The notes under the pieces: model-generated
Told to the model about the DNA's origin: nothing
Seen by the model: the letters and a program-made list of their open reading frames with translations, nothing else
Databases searched by the model: none
Program-made: the position numbers and the translations under genes
Part shown: positions 1 to 6,959 of the stretch, piece by piece
How positions within the stretch are numbered: the first letter of the stretch is position 1
Layout of the letters: each line of letters begins with the position of its first letter
NCBI GenBank assembly: GCA_002314595.1
Contig: DCGP01000002.1
Span: 7,877 to 60,433, forward strand
Length of the DNA: 52,557 bases
Direction: 5' to 3'
DNA from: Clostridiales bacterium UBA1775
GTDB lineage: Bacteria; Bacillota; Clostridia; Monoglobales; Firm-18

Positions 1-341
1 CAAAGGCAGAACAGGAAGCTGTTAAAAACAAAGACAGTATATTATATGAATATTATACTAAAAACGGCAATAAAATAGGCGGTACTGCATTTTTTGAAGC
101 ATTAAATGACAACTGTCCTGTTGCCAAGTCGGTTTTTGAAGAATATATTGATTATTTAGTAGCGGGGCTTGTTAGTGTGGCATTTGTTTTTGACCCTGAT
201 ATGATTGTTCTTTCAGGTGGCATTACTAATGTTGGCGACCAGCTTATTAAGCCTGTTGCTAAAAAATTTGGGTTAGGTATTCCGATTACTATTTCTACTC
301 TTAAAAGTGATGCAGGAATAGTTGGCTCGGCATTGCAATAA
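1..341 (+). CDS. ROK-family sugar kinase, C-terminal part (gene cut by window edge)
   Basis: Only the last 112 codons are present; the reading frame enters at base 3 and ends at TAA 339-341. The end of the product has the ROK-family C-terminal pattern: a segment YIDYLVAGLVSVAFVFDPD, then MIVLSGGITNVGDQL, which matches the helix, the FDPE-type strand and the GG loop of ROK glucokinase-like proteins. The ATP-binding N-terminus and the zinc cysteine cluster would lie upstream, so substrate cannot be read. ROK kinases phosphorylate glucose, N-acetylglucosamine or N-acetylmannosamine in the cytoplasm. The deacetylase gene follows 13 bp downstream, so an amino-sugar kinase feeding nagA is the likely role. 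This is inferred from neighbourhood, since some ROK proteins are repressors. Confidence 0.75.
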   Translation, partial: KAEQEAVKNKDSILYEYYTKNGNKIGGTAFFEALNDNCPVAKSVFEEYIDYLVAGLVSVAFVFDPDMIVLSGGITNVGDQLIKPVAKKFGLGIPITISTLKSDAGIVGSALQ

Positions 342-354
342 ACGGAGGCACAAA

Positions 355-1491
355 ATGAGATTTATAAACGGAACAGTTTTAAATTCGGAATTTAAGTTCG
401 TAAATTCCGATATAGTTATAGAAAATGACAGAATTACAAACATTATTTCAAAGGATACCAAGCTTAATGACAGCAATATTTTTGATTGCAAGGGTTGTTA
501 TATAATACCGGGCCTTGTAGATGTTCACACTCACGGTTGCGCAAACTGTGAAAGTATGAATGGTACTGAGGAGGAAATAGGAATTATTTCAAAATGTATG
601 GCAGACCATGGTGTTACATCTTATCTTTCAACCTTTGAAACACAAAGCAAGGAATCAATCCTTAATGCCTGCAAAACCATTGTAAAATATAACGAAAGCC
701 CTAAATTTTCTGCTAAAATTGTTGGTATTCACCTTGAGGGCCCGTACTTTACTTACAAGTACAGAGGTGCTCAAAATGAAAAATATCTTAGAGACCCTGA
801 TATTGATGAATTTAATGAGTTTTACAAGGCTTCAAACGGCTTGGTTAAGTTAATCAGCATTGCCCCTGAATGTAAAACTTCGATTGAATTTATTAAGGCA
901 GTTCGTAGCAGATGTAGGATTTCCTTAGGGCATACAGAGGCAGATTATGACACAGCTGTTAAGGCGATTGAGGCAGGTGCAGACCACTTAACACATACAT
1001 TTAACGGTATGGCATCAATTCATCATCGTTCACCAAATGCAGTATGTGCGGCATTTGATAAGGATGCATTTTGTGAATTTATCGGCGACGGAGTTCATGT
1101 AAATTATGCGCTTATTCGTTTAATGTATAGGCTCCTTGGCGATGACAGAATGTTGTTTATCAGCGACTCTATCGGTGCTGCCGGCTTGCCTGACGGGGAG
1201 TATGTATCAGGTGGCGACCTTCCCTTTACTGTTAAAAACGGCAAGGCAACTATGGAGGACGGTACAATAATGGGAAGTACTGCATTTATAATTAACAGTG
1301 TTCAAAATGCTGTAAAATGGGGTATTCCTGCTGAAAGTGCAGTTAAGATGGCTTCGCTTACTCCGGCAAAATCCATTGGTATGGACAACGAAATCGGTTC
1401 TATTCAAATTGGTAAAAAAGCAGACTTGCTTATTACAGATAAGGACTTTAATATTCTCCATATTTTCATTGATGGTAAAATGTATAAATAG
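355..1491 (+). CDS. nagA: N-acetylglucosamine-6-phosphate deacetylase
   Basis: Cytoplasmic amidohydrolase converting GlcNAc-6-phosphate to glucosamine-6-phosphate and acetate. The 378-residue product is of normal family length. Visible motifs, in order: the metal-site strand PGLVDVHTHG (about residue 50), HLEGPYF with the metal-binding Glu, SLGHTEADYDTAV, HLTHTFNGMASIHHR, IGDGVHV, and LFISDSIGAAG, which holds the catalytic Asp. The C-terminal strand IGKKADLLITDKDFNI closes the composite beta domain. The start at 355 is chosen over an in-frame ATG at 322 because GGAGG at 344-348 is correctly spaced for 355, while 322 lies inside the upstream kinase gene. It is probably co-transcribed with that gene, and an intrinsic terminator follows directly. 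Confidence 0.95.
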   Translation: MRFINGTVLNSEFKFVNSDIVIENDRITNIISKDTKLNDSNIFDCKGCYIIPGLVDVHTHGCANCESMNGTEEEIGIISKCMADHGVTSYLSTFETQSKESILNACKTIVKYNESPKFSAKIVGIHLEGPYFTYKYRGAQNEKYLRDPDIDEFNEFYKASNGLVKLISIAPECKTSIEFIKAVRSRCRISLGHTEADYDTAVKAIEAGADHLTHTFNGMASIHHRSPNAVCAAFDKDAFCEFIGDGVHVNYALIRLMYRLLGDDRMLFISDSIGAAGLPDGEYVSGGDLPFTVKNGKATMEDGTIMGSTAFIINSVQNAVKWGIPAESAVKMASLTPAKSIGMDNEIGSIQIGKKADLLITDKDFNILHIFIDGKMYK

Positions 1492-1498
1492 TTTACTT

Positions 1499-1536
1499 AT
1501 ACGGCAACAAAATGAATTGTTGCCGTATTTTTTTGC
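1499..1536 (+). terminator. Intrinsic terminator after nagA
   Basis: A 12-bp stem (1499-1510 region with 1517-1528; arm core ACGGCAACAA against TTGTTGCCGT) with a 6-nt loop is followed by a run of T. It separates the amino-sugar genes from the secreted-protein locus. Confidence 0.9.
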
Positions 1537-1574
1537 TATTATGAACAAAAAGGTAAAAATATATTTGTGTAATA

Positions 1575-1596
1575 TTTACTAAACCGATTTAGTAAA
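1575..1596 (+). promoter_or_regulatory. LacI-family-type operator palindrome
   Basis: Perfect 9-bp arms TTTACTAAA and TTTAGTAAA flank a central CCGA, giving a 22-bp palindrome with a CpG at its centre. This is the usual architecture of LacI/GalR-family operators. It ends 5 bp upstream of the -35 box of the promoter at 1602-1630. No LacI-family gene is in the window, so the cognate regulator would be elsewhere. The palindrome is seen; the family assignment is inferred. Confidence 0.6.
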
Positions 1597-1601
1597 AAGT
1601 A

Positions 1602-1630
1602 TTGAAAAAACAAATTTGGTGTACTAAAAT
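1602..1630 (+). promoter_or_regulatory. Sigma-A promoter for the first cassette gene
   Basis: TTGAAA (1602-1607), a 17-bp spacer and TAAAAT (1625-1630), 36 bp upstream of the ATG at 1667. The palindrome at 1575-1596 abuts it. Confidence 0.7.
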
Positions 1631-1666
1631 AGTATTATGAAAATATTTTAGAAGGGATGATAGGCA

Positions 1667-4039
1667 ATGAGCAAAAAGTTATTATCAAAAATCCTTGCAT
1701 TTACTCTTGTGGTTACTATGGTGCTAACTATGGGCATTACATCAGTATTTGCAGAGTACGACCAAATTGAAAAAGAGGTTGGTGGAGTTGTTTATTCAGA
1801 GGACTTTTCTGACCAAACAATATTCCCCACAACTGACACATTTACCATTAAAAATGGAACCGATTGGGTTGACGAAAAGCAAGTGGGTAACAGTGATTGG
1901 TACCTTACAAAAGGCTCCGGAGACCCATTTAACGGGCCATTAGGTGTTAGTATTGTTCATAATTCAGAGGCTAAAGAGGGCAGACAAAATGCAATGGTGC
2001 TTACCGGCGAAGCTGTTTCGTTAGACCAATTCTATTACAGAAGAGGTACTGTTATTTACAAGGGAGATTTGTCAAAATTAACAAACACATACCAAATTAC
2101 ATATAAGTTAAATAAGAGTGCCTTGGCAGAAAATTCATTTAAGTTTGGTGGGGCAAACAGTGCAAACTGTTACAGATTTGCTATGACAGGCGTAAATGAC
2201 CAATCTACATCAGGTAACCCTGTATGGGTACTTGATAGGATTGTTGGGGACAGTAATGCAGAAAGACTATTACAGTCTGACACAACATACAAAAAGTCAA
2301 CAGGTACTTATACAACTGTTGAAGATAAAAAGGTGTTCTCCGAATATGGTGCAATGCACGAATTAACAACTGTTAAAATTACAGTTGTTGACAACAGTTC
2401 AATTACTGTTGATGTAGACGGTCAAGTTTTCGATATGCAAAAGCTTAAAGAAACTAAAAAGGTTGATTTAAGTTCGCCTATTACTGTTGATGGCAAAAAC
2501 TCAATATTTGGCTTTGGTGCCGGATATAATACAACAGACGAAATATATTCTTTTGAAATCGCAAACTATGTTGAGGTTGGGGAAGCAGATAACGGTATTT
2601 ATGCAAATGTTGCAAAGACAGCAGATGCAAACGGCGTTATTGAGCTTGACGAAGCAGTTACAATTTCAAGCATTGTAAATAATGGTGCAGAATCAACAAC
2701 AGTTTTACTTTCGAAGGATGGGGACACATACAAGAAGTTGGCAGATGTTGACGGACAAACAAAGTATGTAAATGATTTAACCGGAGATAAGTTTAAATAT
2801 GTTAAGCTTATGGGCTCAAAAGATGTATCAATATATACACCACTTACAGCATTAAAGGTTGCAGGTGCTGCTTATCCTTTAAAGGCTCGTATTGATGGTG
2901 AAGATGTTGAAGATGCAGTATTTACTTCATCAAACAAAAAAATCGCTACATTTGTGGGAAACACAATTGTTCCTTTTAGAAGCGGTAATGTTACAATTAC
3001 AGTAAATGATACATTAAATTATAATGTTAGGGTTAATGCTGCATTTTCTAAGTCAACAGACTTTACTGCAATTTCGGAATTTGTTGACGGTGAAGTTTCC
3101 GAGGTATTAAATGCCGACAATTCGGAAGATGGTATCCAGGTTGACGAGGATTGGTCATTTGAATTTATGGACGAAGATAAATATTATGCAGCAACATTTC
3201 ATTCGTGGCCAAAGATTGAAGCATCCACAAGCGGTCTTAAAATTTACAATCACCCACTTGCAAGAAACATCACTTGTGCACCGATGCTAACATTAAAGAA
3301 TTTACCTGCAGAGCTTGGCAAAAACTTTAAGATGAAAATGAATATCAATAAAAACTCGGTTGCTTGTGGTTTAGGCATTAGATTCCTTGTTCATAACGAT
3401 GGCAAGAATTATTATATGTTACATTTATCAGGTAATACCGAAAGTGATGGATATATCTATGTATTTGAAAAATATGCAGATAATGAAATGGTAGGCTCGT
3501 ACGAAGGGCCGGAATATGATTCTGATATGTCTTATGACGGCAGATTTGGTACAGGGGTAATTCCAATGGAAATTACCTATGAAAACGGCACAATAAGTTG
3601 GAGCTTTAAAGCAACACGCCAAGGTGGAAAGGAAGCCACATACAGTGGACAATATATTGACGAATTGCCTTTTGATGTAAATGTTGAAGATACAACATTG
3701 GGATTTGTGCAAAATGCTCCCGGTATTGATGAAAGCGGAATAGGTAATAGATATTCAATAATTTCATCGTTCTCAATTGATTCTATTGATGGGGATATTT
3801 CAACATTCTGTAAGGATGGAGTGTGCGGATTGTCAGTTGACCCTGATTTTTATAATTATGGTATCAAGGCGTATATTGCAGAATATGATGCAGAGGGCAG
3901 GCTTGCAGGCATTGCATCGGGCACAGAAGCTGTTGGATACAAAATGAAGGCAACAGACAACAAAGTAAAGGCATTTGTATTTGATAGTCATAATACATTA
4001 AAACCAATTCCGAATATATCCAAAATTGACTTAAAATAG
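1667..4039 (+). CDS. Secreted lectin/Big2 cassette protein 1 (no catalytic domain)
   Basis: A 790-residue exported protein with a signal peptide (about 1-27, ending VFAEY). Modules in order: lectin-like beta-sandwich (about 40-300), small beta domain (310-390, core LADVDGQTKYVNDLTG), Big2 Ig-like domain (392-455, VFTSSNKKIATFVGN), a second lectin-like domain (455-708, FLVHNDGKNYYMLHL and the NGTISW strand), and a C-terminal tail (710-790) with CKDGVC and a final FDSHNTLKPI. I see no GH motif. The order matches the accessory half of the giant enzymes downstream, so I infer glycan binding or display. It has its own promoter, a LacI-type palindrome and a terminator. No anchor (SLH, LPXTG, dockerin) is visible. 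The lectin fold is inferred from pattern, not from a search. Confidence 0.85.
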   Translation: MSKKLLSKILAFTLVVTMVLTMGITSVFAEYDQIEKEVGGVVYSEDFSDQTIFPTTDTFTIKNGTDWVDEKQVGNSDWYLTKGSGDPFNGPLGVSIVHNSEAKEGRQNAMVLTGEAVSLDQFYYRRGTVIYKGDLSKLTNTYQITYKLNKSALAENSFKFGGANSANCYRFAMTGVNDQSTSGNPVWVLDRIVGDSNAERLLQSDTTYKKSTGTYTTVEDKKVFSEYGAMHELTTVKITVVDNSSITVDVDGQVFDMQKLKETKKVDLSSPITVDGKNSIFGFGAGYNTTDEIYSFEIANYVEVGEADNGIYANVAKTADANGVIELDEAVTISSIVNNGAESTTVLLSKDGDTYKKLADVDGQTKYVNDLTGDKFKYVKLMGSKDVSIYTPLTALKVAGAAYPLKARIDGEDVEDAVFTSSNKKIATFVGNTIVPFRSGNVTITVNDTLNYNVRVNAAFSKSTDFTAISEFVDGEVSEVLNADNSEDGIQVDEDWSFEFMDEDKYYAATFHSWPKIEASTSGLKIYNHPLARNITCAPMLTLKNLPAELGKNFKMKMNINKNSVACGLGIRFLVHNDGKNYYMLHLSGNTESDGYIYVFEKYADNEMVGSYEGPEYDSDMSYDGRFGTGVIPMEITYENGTISWSFKATRQGGKEATYSGQYIDELPFDVNVEDTTLGFVQNAPGIDESGIGNRYSIISSFSIDSIDGDISTFCKDGVCGLSVDPDFYNYGIKAYIAEYDAEGRLAGIASGTEAVGYKMKATDNKVKAFVFDSHNTLKPIPNISKIDLK

Positions 4040-4056
4040 AAATATATTGATTTTTT

Positions 4057-4090
4057 AAAACGTCAGCCAAAAATTTGGTTGACGTTTTTT
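4057..4090 (+). terminator. Intrinsic terminator after cassette gene 1
   Basis: The arms AAAACGTCAGCCAAA and TTTGGTTGACGTTTT pair with one G-T wobble and are followed by TTTTTT. Confidence 0.85.
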
Positions 4091-4155
4091 GCACATTGCA
4101 CAAAAAACGACACCAAAAATTGTGTATAATTTTTAACAAACATTTTTAAAACCTA

Positions 4156-4184
4156 TTGCAAAATTGTTACGGATATATTACAAT
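4156..4184 (+). promoter_or_regulatory. Promoter for cassette gene 2
   Basis: TTGCAA (4156-4161), a 17-bp spacer and TACAAT (4179-4184), 40 bp before the ATG at 4225. A second -10-like TATAAT lies at 4125-4130 without a good -35. Confidence 0.6.
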
Positions 4185-4224
4185 GGATATACAAATATTA
4201 TTCTTGGAGAGGAATGGTGATTTT

Positions 4225-6612
4225 ATGAAGAAAGGTATTCTTTCAAAAATCCTTGCTTGTGCTCTTGTAGTAACAATGATTGCATCATTGAGCTTTACAT
4301 CAGCATTTGCAGCAACAACTTATCAACAAATTGAAAAAGAAGAAGGCGGAGTTGTTTATTATGACGACTTCACAGATTTAGAACTTTACCCGGCTTCAGA
4401 TTATGTTAATCTTAGAAATTCTGAGGGCAGCTGGGAAGGCGACGAAGAAAAACAAATCGGTAACAGCGATTGGTACATTGTTAAGGCACCGGGCGGCGAC
4501 CCATTAGCCTCAACATTAGGTGTTAAGATTAATCATAGTACAGAAGAGGAACAAGCTAAACCTTTTTACAGAGATTATCTTACAATGACAGGTGAATCTG
4601 TAGATATTAACGGTTACTATTACAGAAGAGCATCTTTACAATACAAAAACCAAGATGTTTTAGATTCACTTACAAACACATATTCAATTGCTTATACATA
4701 TCACAAGAGTGTTATGGTTGACCAAATATTCAAGTTTGGTGGCCCTGATGTTAATAACTGCTATAGATTTGCATTGATGGGTTATTTTGGCGCAGGTGGT
4801 CCGTTATGGATACTTGATAAATTAACAGGCGGTAACGCTGAAAGAATTGCTCAGTCAGACACTACATTCTCAAATGAGAGAGGTGTAGTTGATAAATCAG
4901 GTGAAACACCGATTCGTACAGAAGGCGGTTGTTTGAGTAGTGTTGGTAAGGTTAAAATTGCTGTTATAGATAACAGTGCAATCCAAATCAGCATTGACGG
5001 TGAACAATACGAAGGTGTTAAGTTCCAAGAAACAAAGAAGATTAACCTTGCAAGCCCAATTGCAGTAGATGCTCCTAACTGTTTCTTTGGCTTTGGTGCT
5101 GACTACTCAGGCGTTATGATGAATGGTATTTATGATTTTGAGCTTGCAAACTATGTAGAGGTTGGCGAAGCTGACAACGGCATTTATGTTGACGTTGCAA
5201 AAGATGCTGATTCATTCGGTGTTATGGACCTTGGTGAACCTGTTATGATTTCAAGCGTTTTAAACAAGGGTGCAGAATCTACAACTGTTCTTCTTTCAGA
5301 AGATGGTTCTACATACGAAAAATTGGCTGATGTTGACGGTCAAACAAAGTTTGTAAATGACCTAACAGGCAGAAAGTTCCAATATGTTAAACTTATTGGT
5401 TCAAAGGACGTTTCAGTTTACACACCACTACTTTCTGTAAAGGCAAGCAGCGGTGCATACAAAATTAAGGCTCGTATTGGTGGCGAAGATGTTGAAGACC
5501 CAACATTTAAAACAACAGACGGTAAGGTTGCTGTAATGGCAGGCAATATGTTTATTCCTGTTAGAAGCGGTGATGTTAAAATTGTTGTTAATGATTCTTA
5601 TGAATATGCCGTAGCAGTAACACCTGCTTCATCTATCTCAAAAGACTTTACAACAATCTTAGATATTGATTCAGGTGAAACAAGCGTTGAGCTTAATGCA
5701 GATAATTCAGAAGATGGTATTTTCATCGATGAAGGTTGGACATACGGTTTCCTTGATGAAGCACGCTACTATGCAAAGACATACAAGACATTCTCTACAA
5801 TTTCTGTAAGTGGTGGTATGGAAATGTCATCATACCCACTTGAAAGAAGCTTGGCATCTGCTCCATTACTATACAGAACAGATTTATCTTCTGACCTTGG
5901 TAACAACTTCAAGGTAAACTTTGCATTTGACAAGTCATCTGTATTAAGTGGTTTTGGTTTTAGATTCTTTGTTCACAACAATGGTGAAAACTTCTACTTG
6001 TTACACTTTGCAGGTAATAGGGAAAGTGAATACACATACGTATTTGAAAAATATGTTGATGACGAATGTGTAGGCTCTATTGAAGGACCGGCACTTGACT
6101 CTGAGTTATTATGGGATGGTAGATTTGCAGGTCAAGTTATTAAAGTTGAATTAGTATACAACAACGGTAAAATAAGTTGGAACTTTAAAGCAAAACGTCA
6201 AGGTCAAAGCGATGCAGTAGAATATATGGAAATGTTTGAAGACGATGAACCATTTGATGTAAATATTGAAGATACAGTTTTAGGCTTTAACGTAAACGCA
6301 TCAGCCGGCGGTAGAGTAGCAAGTATTTCATCATTCTCAATCCAAGCAGTAGATGCAGATGTTGCTACAGTTTGCAAAGGTGGCGTATGCGCAGTATCTA
6401 TTGACCCAGTGATTTTAGAGGGTGATGTTAAGGTTTACATTGCTGAATATGATACTGCAGGTAAGCTTGTTGGTATCGCATCAGGTGATAATGCAGTTGG
6501 CTATGCAATTAAGGCTCCTGCTAATAAGTTTAAGACATTTGTATTTGATGGTCATAATACATTAAAGCCGGTTCAAGATTTGCCTGAATTTGCTTTAAAC
6601 TATGAAAATTAA
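4225..6612 (+). CDS. Secreted lectin/Big2 cassette protein 2 (no catalytic domain)
   Basis: A 795-residue paralog of the proteins at 1667 and 6960. The start at 4225 is chosen because an upstream in-frame ATG at 4156 falls inside the promoter, while 4225 begins a clean signal peptide (MKKGILSKILACALVVTM) preceded by GGTGA at 4216-4220. Modules: lectin-like (about 46-306), beta domain (318-398), Big2 (402-465), lectin-like (470-715; FFVHNNGENFYLLHF), and C-terminal tail (718-795) with a CKGGVC pair and an ending FVFDGHNTLKPV. Its own promoter and terminator make it monocistronic. No catalytic residues or anchors are recognisable. A role in binding polysaccharide outside the cell is inferred from the shared modules. 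Confidence 0.85.
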   Translation: MKKGILSKILACALVVTMIASLSFTSAFAATTYQQIEKEEGGVVYYDDFTDLELYPASDYVNLRNSEGSWEGDEEKQIGNSDWYIVKAPGGDPLASTLGVKINHSTEEEQAKPFYRDYLTMTGESVDINGYYYRRASLQYKNQDVLDSLTNTYSIAYTYHKSVMVDQIFKFGGPDVNNCYRFALMGYFGAGGPLWILDKLTGGNAERIAQSDTTFSNERGVVDKSGETPIRTEGGCLSSVGKVKIAVIDNSAIQISIDGEQYEGVKFQETKKINLASPIAVDAPNCFFGFGADYSGVMMNGIYDFELANYVEVGEADNGIYVDVAKDADSFGVMDLGEPVMISSVLNKGAESTTVLLSEDGSTYEKLADVDGQTKFVNDLTGRKFQYVKLIGSKDVSVYTPLLSVKASSGAYKIKARIGGEDVEDPTFKTTDGKVAVMAGNMFIPVRSGDVKIVVNDSYEYAVAVTPASSISKDFTTILDIDSGETSVELNADNSEDGIFIDEGWTYGFLDEARYYAKTYKTFSTISVSGGMEMSSYPLERSLASAPLLYRTDLSSDLGNNFKVNFAFDKSSVLSGFGFRFFVHNNGENFYLLHFAGNRESEYTYVFEKYVDDECVGSIEGPALDSELLWDGRFAGQVIKVELVYNNGKISWNFKAKRQGQSDAVEYMEMFEDDEPFDVNIEDTVLGFNVNASAGGRVASISSFSIQAVDADVATVCKGGVCAVSIDPVILEGDVKVYIAEYDTAGKLVGIASGDNAVGYAIKAPANKFKTFVFDGHNTLKPVQDLPEFALNYEN

Positions 6613-6639
6613 GCTTAAACTGATTATTAAATAATTAAC

Positions 6640-6683
6640 TTAAATACTATACTTATGCTAAATGTGTAAGTATAGTATTTTTT
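6640..6683 (+). terminator. Intrinsic terminator after cassette gene 2 (repeated at 49580)
   Basis: The arms AATACTATACTTA and TAAGTATAGTATT form a long A/T-rich hairpin followed by TTTT. The 44-nt segment is identical to 49580-49623. Confidence 0.9.
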
Positions 6684-6863
6684 GTTTGGCATTTAATTAA
6701 GATGTTTTGGTATTCAGTTAGGAGTTTTGTTTATTTAATTAGGATTTTTGGACGGCTAATTTGAGTGAGTTGCATTTGTCAAAATGACGAAACCTTTGTA
6801 AAGATTGTTAAAAAATATACATAGTTTTAATGCAATTTGCACAAAAGACAATATAAAAAATTG

Positions 6864-6892
6864 TTGATGTTTTTTTGAACTAATTGTAATAT
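6864..6892 (+). promoter_or_regulatory. Promoter for cassette gene 3
   Basis: TTGATG (6864-6869), 17 bp, TAATAT (6887-6892). The -35 overlaps a GTTGAT element resembling the half-site of the 17-bp palindromes at 9504 and 37487. Confidence 0.5.
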
Positions 6893-6959
6893 TCTCTTGA
6901 AAATAGACATTAAATCGTGTAAAATATATATATTACATAATATTGAGAGGATGAAAAGA

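Larger units (their letters stand above)
6613..6959 (+). other. 347-bp intergenic region with terminator, T-tract repeats and promoter
   Basis: No gene is seen. In order it holds an intrinsic terminator (6640-6683), three degenerate units with T-runs at 6705, 6725 and 6745 (20-bp spacing), an A/T-rich stretch containing TGCAATTTGCAC at 6831-6842, and a promoter at 6864-6892. Confidence 0.7.

Noticed and set aside
4156..4224. An in-frame ATG at 4156 as start of cassette gene 2
   Set aside because: It lies within the -35/spacer region of the likely promoter and would put about 23 polar residues before the signal peptide; ATG 4225 has a ribosome binding site.
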